From an uncultured Neptuniibacter sp. (GTDB taxonomy: Bacteria > Pseudomonadota > Gammaproteobacteria > Pseudomonadales > Balneatricaceae): a DNA stretch of 64,000 bases. Location: contig NZ_CANMIR010000002.1 of NCBI RefSeq assembly GCF_947498015.1, positions 62,001 through 126,000 on the forward strand, in the 5' to 3' direction. Each line of letters begins with the position of its first letter. The stretch's first letter is position 1. The position numbers and the translations under genes were made by a program. Below are positions 27,557 to 36,258 of the stretch, piece after piece. The notes beneath the pieces were generated by a model that saw only the letters and a program-made list of their open reading frames with translations, searched no databases and was not told where the DNA came from.

Positions 27557-28540
27557 TCAAACCAGTAAAAGATTCAGATACAGGCCGCCCACAAGCAGCA
27601 GAACAAACAGAATGAACGCCATGATAATAGGCTTTACACCGGCCTCTTTAATTAGAGATATACGGGTCTGGACACCTAGCGCAGCCATCGCTATCGCCAA
27701 TAGAAACTGACTGACGAAGGAAGCTGTCTGCCCTATAGGTTCTGGAACCTCCAGCACCGAATTCAGGCCAGCCATCAGCATGAATCCGAAGACGAACCAG
27801 GGCATGACTGAGAAAAGATTTAACTTTTCTTCAGGTTCATTTCGCCGGGCAATGAGTGTACTCAAGATGACAATAAACGGCGCCAGAAGCATCACCCTGA
27901 TCAACTTTGTCACCACTGCATTTTCCAGCGCCACAACACCCACCGATTCGCCTGCCGCAACCGCTTGTGCGACTTCATGAACCGTACTGCCAATATAGAT
28001 CCCAAATGCCTGCTCAGACATCTGGCTGTAGGGAAATATCAGAGGGTAAGCAAACATCGCCAACGTCCCAAACAACACCACTGTCGCAATAGCTACCGTC
28101 GCTTGTTGCTGCCTGGATTTTATGGCTGAATCCGTTGCCAGTACCGCCGCGGCTCCACAGATGGCACTCCCTGCGGAGATAAGAATAGCGGTATCAGCGG
28201 GAAGCTTTAGGAGCCGGATTCCTACCCATAATCCACTCCCCACGATCACACAGATCACAATCACATTCAGGAGCAATGTTTCAACGCCTACATTGGTGAT
28301 CTGCTGGAAACTTAGATTTAAACCAAACAGGATGATGCCGATCCGTAGACACCGTTTCTGACAGAATCGGGTCACTTGATGGTCCCGCTCTGACAGCGCC
28401 CCACCCTCAAAATGGCCTGCTACCATTCCCAGCAGGATCGCCAGCGGGAGTGCACTCAGCCCAACCTGAGACAACTGCTCCAACCCGGATAGAAGAACGG
28501 CTGCAGAGGCAATCATTGGAAGAAGTATAGATCGAGACAC
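27557..28540 (-). CDS. YeiH/UPF0324 family membrane protein (putative sulfate exporter)
   Basis: A 327-residue protein with about ten hydrophobic helices and the UPF0324 sequence CGAAAVLATDSAIKSRQQQA and YIGSTVHEVAQAVAAGESV. Some members are proposed to export sulfate or sulfite, but the function is not established. The start is GTG at 28540. It is divergent from a LysR gene, the usual YeiE-YeiH arrangement. Confidence 0.88.
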   Translation of the reverse strand: MSRSILLPMIASAAVLLSGLEQLSQVGLSALPLAILLGMVAGHFEGGALSERDHQVTRFCQKRCLRIGIILFGLNLSFQQITNVGVETLLLNVIVICVIVGSGLWVGIRLLKLPADTAILISAGSAICGAAAVLATDSAIKSRQQQATVAIATVVLFGTLAMFAYPLIFPYSQMSEQAFGIYIGSTVHEVAQAVAAGESVGVVALENAVVTKLIRVMLLAPFIVILSTLIARRNEPEEKLNLFSVMPWFVFGFMLMAGLNSVLEVPEPIGQTASFVSQFLLAIAMAALGVQTRISLIKEAGVKPIIMAFILFVLLLVGGLYLNLLLV

Positions 28541-28646
28541 AAGGCTGCCCTGTAGTGGTTAAGAGTGAGCGCATTGTCTCCAAAAAATACATATAGGTAT
28601 AATGGATATATTTGATAAGAAACATTAACAAAACCGAACAGTTGTT

Positions 28647-29510
28647 ATGAGCCTATCCATACGCCAGTTAAAAGTTTTTGAATCCACGGCCCGGCTGGAA
28701 AAGCTGACCTTTGCTGCTGAAGAACAGGCCCTTAGTCAGTCTGCAGCGAGCCAATCTCTGAAAGAGCTGGAGCAAGCTATCGGCTTTCCACTCTTTACCC
28801 GAGTGGGAAGAGAGCTGCAGATCACAGATAAAGGGCTGGAAATACTCCCCAAGGTTCGTCAGATCATGCTCCTGATAGAAGAGATTGAGCACCCTTCAAA
28901 AGGGGAACTTAGCGGAACACTCAGAATTGCAGCCAGTGTCACCATTGCGTGCTATCTTCTGCCGCAACTGACGGCTCAGTTTATGGTCGCTCACCCAGAG
29001 GTCATACCGGAAATTATGATCGGCAACACCGGCACAGTTATCAGCCAGCTGGAGAAAGGTCAGGCGCAGATTGGATTGATTGAGGGGCCAGCATCACCGG
29101 CAAAATTGACCATCACGCCCTGGCTGGAGGATGATTTGGCACTGTTCTGCCACCCAACACACCCCCTTGCCAAATCAGGCTTTATCACCTTGGACGAGTT
29201 CCCTAATTACCGCTGGATTTTGCGGGAAGCAGGCTCAGGTACCCGTAACGTTTTCGATCAGGCAGTACAGAAAGCGGGAGGCTCTGTAGGGCAGTCATTA
29301 GCGATGAATCGCCAGGAAGCGATAAAGCAGTCTGTCAGATCCGATCTGGGGATCGGCTGCTTATCACGTTTGAGTATTCGGGAAGATATTCAATCGGGAA
29401 AATTAGTCGAGCTGGCCTCACCTCTGGATCTGAGCAGACGCTTCTCCATCGTGACTCAGGCATCAAACCACCCTCTTGCTGAAGCATTCGCAGAGATGTT
29501 GCGCCAATAA
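28647..29510 (+). CDS. LysR family regulator (YeiE-like)
   Basis: A 287-residue LysR protein starting LSIRQLKVFESTARLEKLTF, with its helix-turn-helix at residues 17-60 and a substrate-binding domain ending near residue 287. Position divergent from yeiH (106-base gap) suggests it controls that gene. It ends at a bidirectional terminator shared with nhaA. Confidence 0.9.
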   Translation: MSLSIRQLKVFESTARLEKLTFAAEEQALSQSAASQSLKELEQAIGFPLFTRVGRELQITDKGLEILPKVRQIMLLIEEIEHPSKGELSGTLRIAASVTIACYLLPQLTAQFMVAHPEVIPEIMIGNTGTVISQLEKGQAQIGLIEGPASPAKLTITPWLEDDLALFCHPTHPLAKSGFITLDEFPNYRWILREAGSGTRNVFDQAVQKAGGSVGQSLAMNRQEAIKQSVRSDLGIGCLSRLSIREDIQSGKLVELASPLDLSRRFSIVTQASNHPLAEAFAEMLRQ

Positions 29511-29575
29511 TTCCGAGAGAAAGGAGCACACTAAAGCTTTAGCACGATTTTTTAAATTTCTGGAACATAGATAAC

Positions 29576-29602
29576 AAAAAGCCCACCAAAGTGGGCTTTT
29601 TT
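29576..29602. terminator. Bidirectional terminator between LysR and nhaA genes
   Basis: AAAAAGCCCAC / GTGGGCTTTTTT with a four-base CAAA loop serves both converging genes. Confidence 0.92.
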
Positions 29603-29626
29603 GTGTTGATCTCTCATCAAGCAGAT

Positions 29627-31006
29627 TTATTCAGCTTGTTCTTTTCCCTGATCCTTAGCCGTCAGGTAAAGCCAGATAAAGCCCGTCACACCTGAGAAGA
29701 ATGACGCGAACAATATGCCAGATTTCGCCATCAGAAGATCTTCCGGATGATGCGCAAATCCAAGTTCGGCGATGAAGATCGACATGGTAAATCCGATCCC
29801 TCCCATAAACGCAACACCGATGATATGCTTCATGTTGAGCCCTGTCGGCAGATCACACACGCCCGCTTTCACCGCGACCCAAGTAAATCCTGCGATTCCG
29901 ATCAGTTTACCTAGCACCAATCCTAGCCCAATACCCATCGTCACCGGATGAAGAATCACCCCACCGAGATCAGCAAAGTTGATAGCAACACCGGCATTTG
30001 CCAACGCGAAGATCGGTATAATCAGATAGGCCGAAGAGAGATGCAGCTTACTCTCCAGTACCTGAGCTGGCGCTTGTACAAGATAAGCACCTTTACCCAA
30101 CGCACTCACTTTAGAGCGCAGCGCATCGTTTACGATAATATTCTCATTCTCTTTGTAGGCATTTTTAATCTTATCTACGCTGTCTCCGATCAGTGAGAGA
30201 AAGCGCTTTGGATCATATTTAGGCTTCATAGGGATGGTGAAAGCCAGGATCACACCCGCCAACGTCGCGTGTACACCACTCTTCAGCATCGCGACCCAGA
30301 GGAATGCGCCAATAAGCAGATAGGGTAACAACATCCGAACACCGGCGCGGTTCAGTGATACAAGCACCATAATAAATAAGCCCGCTAATCCCAGTGCCCC
30401 TAAATTGATGGTTTCCGTATAGAAAAGGGCAATGACCGTAACCGCACCCAGGTCATCCACAATCGCTACAGCGATCAAAAACATCAGAAGGCTTTGCGGA
30501 ATCCGGTTACCCAACAAAGCCAACGCTCCTAAGGCAAATGCGATATCAGTGGCCATCGGAATGCCCCAGCCATCAACTGTGTGGCCACTAGGATTAATGG
30601 CAAAGTAGATCAGGGCGGGTATCATCATCCCCCCAATCGCAGCAATAATCGGTAACAGGGCCTGTTTTACATTGGCCAACTCACCAACCAACAGTTCCCT
30701 TTTTAATTCCAGCCCCACAACCAGAAAAAAGATCGCCATCAAGCCATCGTTAATCCAGTGATGGAGTGTCTTGGACAAACCAAAGTTCTCCAACCCTATG
30801 GTGAAGTACTGCTGAAAAAAATGATGATAAGATTCAGAAAGATTACTGTTAGCTATGACCAATGCGACAACCGCGAACATCATAAGCAAAATACCACTGG
30901 TGGTTTGCCTATGAATAAATTCCTCAATTGGGCTTAACACTCGGTCAAATGCTTTTTCCCACGGAGCCACATGCTCCTTACCCGCTAACTTAATGATGCG
31001 TTTCAT
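29627..31006 (-). CDS. nhaA: Na+/H+ antiporter NhaA
   Basis: A 459-residue, 12-helix antiporter that exports Na+ in exchange for H+. The essential neighbouring aspartates are in IAVAIVDDLGAVTVIALFY, with the conserved GWGIPMATDIAFALG before them and LKSGVHATLAGVILAF after. It is longer than E. coli NhaA because of an extended N-terminus and a soluble insert (about residues 255-300). Monocistronic. Confidence 0.95.
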   Translation of the reverse strand: MKRIIKLAGKEHVAPWEKAFDRVLSPIEEFIHRQTTSGILLMMFAVVALVIANSNLSESYHHFFQQYFTIGLENFGLSKTLHHWINDGLMAIFFLVVGLELKRELLVGELANVKQALLPIIAAIGGMMIPALIYFAINPSGHTVDGWGIPMATDIAFALGALALLGNRIPQSLLMFLIAVAIVDDLGAVTVIALFYTETINLGALGLAGLFIMVLVSLNRAGVRMLLPYLLIGAFLWVAMLKSGVHATLAGVILAFTIPMKPKYDPKRFLSLIGDSVDKIKNAYKENENIIVNDALRSKVSALGKGAYLVQAPAQVLESKLHLSSAYLIIPIFALANAGVAINFADLGGVILHPVTMGIGLGLVLGKLIGIAGFTWVAVKAGVCDLPTGLNMKHIIGVAFMGGIGFTMSIFIAELGFAHHPEDLLMAKSGILFASFFSGVTGFIWLYLTAKDQGKEQAE

Positions 31007-31243
31007 AGCAATCTCCGCAACTCCATATCCCTGTATGAACTATTGATCTACGCTCGTAAGACATAATAGTAACAGATGATATCCTACGTTATATTTCTAA
31101 AATTATTAGGAAATTTTTAACTTTTGATGAGTAATACAGGACCCATCATACCTTTAGGTGCCTTTTAACCTCTAGTTACCCCCAACAGAGCCACAACCAC
31201 GTGGTCATTCACCTTTGAATCATTTGCTCAGACCACCATCAAT

Positions 31244-32188
31244 CTACCTCAGTGCCTCCAGTAATCCTTTTCGACCACGATCCACTACATAATTAAGGAA
31301 CGTTTCAGCGACAATCGACATTTTCTTACTCTTCAGGCGCCCAAGGTACCACTTAGTCATGATAGGAAGATCTTGAACATCCAGTCGGCACAAACCTAAA
31401 CTGCCACCGAACGCCAAGGTATGGCTGGATAAGATACTTACACCAAGGCCAGACATAACAGCATGTTTTATCGCCTCATTACTCTCAATGGTCATTCTGG
31501 AACTGAGTTTAATGTCCAGTTTCTCCATATGGTTTTCCAGAGCATACCGTGTACCTGAACCACTCTCACGCATCAGAAATGAGTGATCTAAGAATCTCTG
31601 TAGAGGGATATTTTTCTCTTTAGAGAGAGGGTGCCCCTCCTTGGCGATAGCCACCAGCGGGTTGGGTAAAAACTCATCTAACATCAGGGCTTGGTTTTTG
31701 GGAGGGTGACTGAATACATAAAAATCATCTTCACCATTTTCCATACGATCAATGATCTGCTGTCGGTTACCCACTTTGAAATCGATATCAATATCGGGGT
31801 AGTGCTTAATAAATTCACCTAATAGGTGAGGTATAAAGTATTTTGCAGTCGTCACTACGGCTAAACGCAGCGTACCCGCTTTAAGTCCCTGCATATCAGA
31901 GAGTTTCATTTCCAGACGCTCAATACATCCCAGAACCTCTCGAGCGCCAGCGACCACTTCCAACCCAGCTTCTGTGAAGATCAGCTTACGTCCAACCTGA
32001 TTATAGAGTTCAGCTCCTACTGAAGTTGATAGTTTCTTCAGCTGCATAGACACCGTGGGTTGTGTCAGAAACAACTCGTTAGACGCCTGAGTAATCGATC
32101 CCGTTTTATAAACCGCCAGCAAAATTTCCAACTGGCGAAATGTACCTATCCTTGCATGCAGTCTGGCCATAACCAATCCCATAGACAT
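31244..32188 (-). CDS. CbbR/CmpR-like LysR regulator
   Basis: A protein of about 314 residues whose start (TFRQLEILLAVYKTGSITQA, then PTVSMQLKKLSTSVGAELY) resembles the CbbR/CmpR subgroup that responds to carbon status. ATG codons exist at 32188, 32182 and 32170; GGGATTGG before the last favours it. It is divergent from the sbtA unit, and a ten-base inverted repeat in the gap could be its operator. No RuBisCO genes are in the window. Confidence 0.88.
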   Translation of the reverse strand: MSMGLVMARLHARIGTFRQLEILLAVYKTGSITQASNELFLTQPTVSMQLKKLSTSVGAELYNQVGRKLIFTEAGLEVVAGAREVLGCIERLEMKLSDMQGLKAGTLRLAVVTTAKYFIPHLLGEFIKHYPDIDIDFKVGNRQQIIDRMENGEDDFYVFSHPPKNQALMLDEFLPNPLVAIAKEGHPLSKEKNIPLQRFLDHSFLMRESGSGTRYALENHMEKLDIKLSSRMTIESNEAIKHAVMSGLGVSILSSHTLAFGGSLGLCRLDVQDLPIMTKWYLGRLKSKKMSIVAETFLNYVVDRGRKGLLEALR

Positions 32189-32208
32189 TTATCTATATAT
32201 ATCATAAT

Positions 32209-32248
32209 AATTATCTAATTTTATCTATAAGAGTATCGTTAGATAATT
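32209..32248. promoter_or_regulatory. Inverted repeat between the CbbR-like and sbtA units
   Basis: AATTATCTAA (32209-32218) and TTAGATAATT (32239-32248) are perfect ten-base arms 20 bases apart, with a TTATCTATAA element between them. It lies 45-85 bases before the small-protein ATG. This is a plausible LysR site controlling both directions. Confidence 0.6.
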
Positions 32249-32293
32249 GCGCGATCCCTAAATATCTCCAATCGATATCTTCCGGAGGAGCAA

Positions 32294-32488
32294 ATGAACG
32301 ATAACGCATTACTCTTTGAACTATTCTCCATCCTCCTTTTGCTAGGTCTGGGCACTACACTGTTACTTATCAACATGCCTGGGTGGGGACTGATCTCTAT
32401 TGCTGCTCTTCTTGCGGGTGTTTCATATCTATTAAGAAGAGGGGCTGTGGTGGGGTCTGAAGTGGCGAATCAGGTTTCAGGTCACTGA
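32294..32488 (+). CDS. Small two-helix membrane protein upstream of sbtA
   Basis: A 64-residue protein with two hydrophobic helices (roughly residues 8-26 and 29-47) and a positive RRG turn followed by a short tail. A very strong GGAGGAG lies five bases before the ATG. Its TGA is two bases from the sbtA ATG, so translation of the two is probably coupled. It does not resemble SbtB, which is a soluble PII-like protein. No family was recognised; a transporter accessory subunit is inferred from context only. Confidence 0.75.
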   Translation: MNDNALLFELFSILLLLGLGTTLLLINMPGWGLISIAALLAGVSYLLRRGAVVGSEVANQVSGH

Positions 32489-32490
32489 TT

Positions 32491-33423
32491 ATGCAACTGG
32501 ATGTAGTCGCAGCATTTTTCCTCTTAGGTGCCTTAGCACAACTGTTTAAAGCGCCGATAAAGATGCCGAAGGGCCTTTATCAAAGCCTGACAATCTTTTT
32601 ACTGATTGCTATTGGTCTGAAGGGCGGTATTGCTCTGGGTCAGTACGGCAATCTTGAGCTACTCTGGCAATCATTTGTCATCATCCTCTTTGGCGCTACG
32701 CTGCCGCTTTTTGCTTTCCCGGTTTTATTAAAATTCGGCGGATTGAACCGTACCGATTCCGCCTCTATTGCCGCGCATTATGGCTCAGTCAGTATTGCGA
32801 CCTTTGCGGTTGCTCTTGCTGTCCTGGAAGCAAATGAAATTAGTTATGAGCCTTATTTCCCGCTGTTTGTCGCTCTTCTGGAAATACCTGCGATTGCTGT
32901 TGGCCTCCTGCTCGCCAGCAACAAAAATCAATCTCTCGATCTGAAGAAAACTCTACATGAGATCTTTCTCAACCAAGGAGTTCTACTTCTTACCGGATCA
33001 TTAATACTGGGTTGGTGGGCAGGAGATCAAACTCAAAAGCTAATGCCGTTCTTTGGCAACCTGTTTTACGGGGTTCTGGCACTGTTTCTTCTTGAGATGG
33101 GACGAATCGCCACTTCCAGAATTAACCTGTTGAAAGAGTATGGTTCTTTTATCGCTTCATTTGGCGTTGTTATGCCCCTGTTTGGGGCCTTACTCGGCAC
33201 ACTGGCTGCGCAGCTGATCGACTTAACCGTAGGCGGAACGATTCTTCTGGCAACACTTGGGGCCAGTGCTTCATATATTGCAGTGCCTGCAGCGATGTCT
33301 GTTGCACTGCCAAAGGCGAACCACAGTTTATCGATTACTTCATCTCTGACGGTTACTTTTCCTTTCAATGTACTGGTTGGCATCCCTTTATACAGCACAT
33401 TGATCATTAGTTTTATGGCCTAG
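32491..33423 (+). CDS. sbtA: SbtA-type sodium-dependent bicarbonate permease
   Basis: A 310-residue, roughly ten-helix membrane protein of the SbtA family (LFKAPIKMPKGLYQSLTIFL, then KGGIALGQYG, then AAHYGSVSIATFAVALAVLE). SbtA imports bicarbonate with Na+ in cyanobacteria, and homologues occur widely in heterotrophic bacteria. It is shorter than the cyanobacterial protein, which has a larger cytoplasmic insert. The CbbR-like regulator supports a carbon-supply role. Whether it carries bicarbonate here is unproven. Confidence 0.88.
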   Translation: MQLDVVAAFFLLGALAQLFKAPIKMPKGLYQSLTIFLLIAIGLKGGIALGQYGNLELLWQSFVIILFGATLPLFAFPVLLKFGGLNRTDSASIAAHYGSVSIATFAVALAVLEANEISYEPYFPLFVALLEIPAIAVGLLLASNKNQSLDLKKTLHEIFLNQGVLLLTGSLILGWWAGDQTQKLMPFFGNLFYGVLALFLLEMGRIATSRINLLKEYGSFIASFGVVMPLFGALLGTLAAQLIDLTVGGTILLATLGASASYIAVPAAMSVALPKANHSLSITSSLTVTFPFNVLVGIPLYSTLIISFMA

Positions 33424-33474
33424 CAGGTAAGCAATATAGAGAATACAATCAGATATTAAGCGTTTGTAACACCC

Positions 33475-33480
33475 TATAAT
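33475..33480 (+). promoter_or_regulatory. -10-like TATAAT before the secreted Rap1a-like protein
   Basis: A consensus TATAAT lies 42 bases before the ATG at 33522. The -35 region is weak (no clear TTGACA at 16-18 bases). It suggests transcription separate from sbtA. Confidence 0.45.
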
Positions 33481-33521
33481 TGGTTTCAAGCAGAACGAAA
33501 AGCAATAACAAGGAGTTAACA

Positions 33522-33923
33522 ATGAATCGTCTTACAACCGCATTTTCACTGATCATTTGTCTGTTTTCAGCTTCTCTATTTGCAGCAGAAAACACTGATC
33601 AATCCCGATTAACCAAAGCCTACATTGCGGGTTTTCTGGCTGGCGCTCAGATCACTGACAGTGAGATTATTGAACGTTTAGGTGATGCCAGAAAAAACGA
33701 CCAACATTCTGATTTCTTCAGAAGAGCTTTTAAAACCCGCGTGGGCGAGCGCAACGAAAAGGTACCTGCGACCTACTTTGCAGGTTTCTGCCTGCCGGAA
33801 GACCGGGTAGATGAGAAAGTTATCCAAGAAGTTTTGAGTCAATTAATGCAAACAGAGGATCTTTCTAAATCACCCAGTGCAGAAACTGTATTTGATGCGG
33901 TTAGAGCCAAATACCCCTGTTGA
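33522..33923 (+). CDS. Small secreted protein, Rap1a/Tai-like
   Basis: A 133-residue protein with a clear signal peptide (cleavage after SLFAA). The ATG at 33522 has AGGAG six bases upstream; the longer in-frame extension is rejected. The mature sequence has the Rap1a-like layout: a helix around YIAGFLAGAQ, a cysteine in YFAGFCLPED, and a closing AVRAKYPC. The first cysteine of typical members is not seen. Rap1a proteins include type VI immunity proteins, but no toxin gene is next to it, so the function is open. Confidence 0.65.
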   Translation: MNRLTTAFSLIICLFSASLFAAENTDQSRLTKAYIAGFLAGAQITDSEIIERLGDARKNDQHSDFFRRAFKTRVGERNEKVPATYFAGFCLPEDRVDEKVIQEVLSQLMQTEDLSKSPSAETVFDAVRAKYPC

Positions 33924-34070
33924 ATCGATCGAACCTAAGATCCATTTGCCAAGTTCGATGCCCTGCATCGTCAGCAGACGAATGCGGTGTGTAAAAAGCG
34001 ATTTAATCTTTGAGCCAATAATAAATACATGTGGATCAGAGAAACTGACGGGGGCTATAGACGAAAAAAA

Positions 34071-34097
34071 AGCAGATCAGTAAGTTACTGATCTGCT
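34071..34097 (-). terminator. Terminator after the initiator tRNA gene
   Basis: A 13-base-pair stem (AGCAGATCAGTAA / TTACTGATCTGCT) followed on the minus strand by TTTTTTT. It begins 11 bases after the tRNA 3' end. Confidence 0.85.
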
Positions 34098-34107
34098 TTC
34101 TTAAATT

Positions 34108-34184
<77 letters not shown>

Positions 34185-34268
34185 TCAATGTGGGGCGTAT
34201 AGTACAGACGTGTTACCCAAACCACAACCCTTTTATTCAGAATATTTCAAAAAGAAAACCAGCCCGGA

Positions 34269-34652
34269 TCAGGCACCATCATTTTCCTCACGCTGAGCTT
34301 TGGCATGCCTTATTCTGGCTTTCTGTAACTGGACCACCAGCTCTGAGAGTGCCATATGCGCCCGCTCCGACAGACCGATAAACTCAGCGCCACATCGCCC
34401 TCGGGCACAGAAGGTCACACGGAGTTTAGGTTTAAAGCGATATTTTTTTCGCGTCTCAAACAGGATCAACGCGCCCTCAATCTCGCCACTCAGAGTCTCC
34501 TCAGTAGCGAACGCAATTCCGGTCTCTGAAATATCCAGCAGAGTGACCGGCTCATCATTGATCGTCATCCTGACATTGCCATCGGCTTCAACCCGAAATG
34601 CACCGCGACGATTCTCCTGCTCATTTATATCGATCACTACCGGAATCTTCAC
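34269..34652 (-). CDS. PilZ domain c-di-GMP-binding protein
   Basis: A 127-residue single-domain PilZ protein. Both c-di-GMP contact motifs are intact: RxxxR (RGAFR, about residues 16-20) and DxSxxG (DISETG). The start is GTG at 34652, overlapping the stop of the motB-like gene by four bases (GTGA). Translational coupling to a stator gene suggests it tunes the stator or motility in response to c-di-GMP, as YcgR-type proteins do. Confidence 0.9.
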   Translation of the reverse strand: MKIPVVIDINEQENRRGAFRVEADGNVRMTINDEPVTLLDISETGIAFATEETLSGEIEGALILFETRKKYRFKPKLRVTFCARGRCGAEFIGLSERAHMALSELVVQLQKARIRHAKAQREENDGA

Positions 34653-35446
34653 TCTAGATCCTCCCGTTCCAGCACAAACTCCAAACGCCGATTTTCAGAT
34701 CGTCCCTGCAGTGTCGAGTTATCCGCAATCGGCACTGAATCACCGTAACCGGTTGCCGAAACACGGTTCACCTCCAACCCACCACGGACCATATAGCGCA
34801 GCACATTTGTGGCTCGAATCGCTGAAAGATCCCAGTTTGATGGAAAGCGCGTCGTTTCTATCGGGATGTTATCGGTATGACCATGAATTCTGAGCCTGAG
34901 TTGTGGGTTCTTCTTCAGCATCAAAACAACAGAGTCCAGCGTGGTCATCATCGCAGTGTTAAACTCAGCAGATCCCGGCGAAAAGAGCAGATCCCCCTGC
35001 ACCTTAACCACCACTTTTCCATCTTTTGGCTCACTAACCTCAACTATCGCTTTAGATAACTCACTCTGCAGCTGCTTGTTCAGATCTTCAGAAACCCGAT
35101 TCCACTCAGACTCGATCGCCAATTTTTGTGCATCGGCTTCATTTTCATTCGGCTTTTCTCCCTCTTTATCTGACAGCTCAGTGGCTGGCAAGATCTCTTC
35201 GATCTCCTCAGGAACCTCAGTTTTAATCGGGGCCTCATGCGGTAGGTCGATCACACTGTTAGCGCCGTCCTCCCCCTGAAAAGCCTGATTCAGAGAGCGC
35301 ATCGCTTTCTCAAAACGCTCTACCTCAACACTAGAGAGTGAGAACAGAAGAACAAAGAAGACCAGCAGCAGCGTCATCAGATCCGCAAAGGTATAGATCC
35401 AACCAGCGACCTCTTCCTCTTCAATCAAGGTTTTTTTAGAGTTCAT
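34649..35446 (-). CDS. Flagellar stator protein MotB/PomB family
   Basis: A 265-residue inner-membrane protein. The N-terminal helix carries the ion-binding aspartate (Asp22 in GWIYTFADLMTLLLVFF), and the C-terminal OmpA/MotB domain has GHTDNIPI, NWDLSAIRATNVLRYM and SENRRLEFV for peptidoglycan binding. The TFADLMTLL pattern is closer to Na+-type PomB than to H+-type MotB; sodium coupling is inferred. It follows the motA-like gene by 12 bases. Confidence 0.93.
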   Translation of the reverse strand: MNSKKTLIEEEEVAGWIYTFADLMTLLLVFFVLLFSLSSVEVERFEKAMRSLNQAFQGEDGANSVIDLPHEAPIKTEVPEEIEEILPATELSDKEGEKPNENEADAQKLAIESEWNRVSEDLNKQLQSELSKAIVEVSEPKDGKVVVKVQGDLLFSPGSAEFNTAMMTTLDSVVLMLKKNPQLRLRIHGHTDNIPIETTRFPSNWDLSAIRATNVLRYMVRGGLEVNRVSATGYGDSVPIADNSTLQGRSENRRLEFVLEREDLE

Positions 35447-35458
35447 ATCGACACCCGC

Positions 35459-36226
35459 CTACTTCTTCCCAACACGGATCTTTTTACGTTTTGCAGCGGG
35501 AATATAGGAGGAGAGCTGCTCATAAACATGCATGTAGTGATCATTGGTCAGAATGCTGATAGACCCTTCACGGATAATCTCCAGATTGGTGACCTCAAGA
35601 ATCGTTCTGGATTTTAATTTCCCCGCGATCGGCAGGAACACCATCGTTGCCAGCAGAGAACCATAAAAGGTGGTTAGAAGCGCCACTGCCATCGCGGGGC
35701 CAATAGTTTCCGGATTATCCAGTTCACTCAACATCTGTATCAGACCGATCAGGGTTCCCAACATACCGAAGGCCGGTGCATACGCGGCCATCTTTTTAAA
35801 CACATCCTGTGTAGCATGGTGGCGAGCGACCAGAGAATCGATCTCATTCTGGATGGTGTTACGAATGACCTGCTCTGACGCCGCCTCCGCAAGCAGCATG
35901 CAGGCACGCTTGAGCACCGGTGATGAACTTTCAACATCCCCAAGTTTCAACAGGCCATGACGATGACTGATACGACTCAGTTCCAACATGGTATCAATCA
36001 TCTCCTGAGGATTGGTTTTATCCCGGGTAAATACGATAAATGCGCCTTTGAATGCGTTGATTACATCCCGGAACTGTACAGTTAGCAGTGTCGCAGCGAT
36101 GGTACCTCCGGCAACGATCATCATGCCCGGCACATTGACAAAAATATCGGCACTTCCACCCATAATGATCGCGGAGATGATCAGGGCCAGACCAGAGATA
36201 ATCCCTAAAAGAGAAGCAAAATCCAT
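35459..36226 (-). CDS. Flagellar stator protein MotA/PomA family
   Basis: A 255-residue, four-helix stator subunit. It begins DFASLLGIISGLALIISAI and has the MotA-family helices APAFGMLGTLIGLIQML and ALLTTFYGSLLATMVFLPIA, with a large cytoplasmic loop between helices 2 and 3. It resembles PomA in length and sequence. Its ATG lies within 32 bases of the divergent DUF72 gene. The partners are the motB-like and PilZ genes downstream. Confidence 0.93.
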   Translation of the reverse strand: MDFASLLGIISGLALIISAIIMGGSADIFVNVPGMMIVAGGTIAATLLTVQFRDVINAFKGAFIVFTRDKTNPQEMIDTMLELSRISHRHGLLKLGDVESSSPVLKRACMLLAEAASEQVIRNTIQNEIDSLVARHHATQDVFKKMAAYAPAFGMLGTLIGLIQMLSELDNPETIGPAMAVALLTTFYGSLLATMVFLPIAGKLKSRTILEVTNLEIIREGSISILTNDHYMHVYEQLSSYIPAAKRKKIRVGKK

Positions 36227-36258
36227 CGGTTACTCACTTAATTAAACTGCACAAGTAC

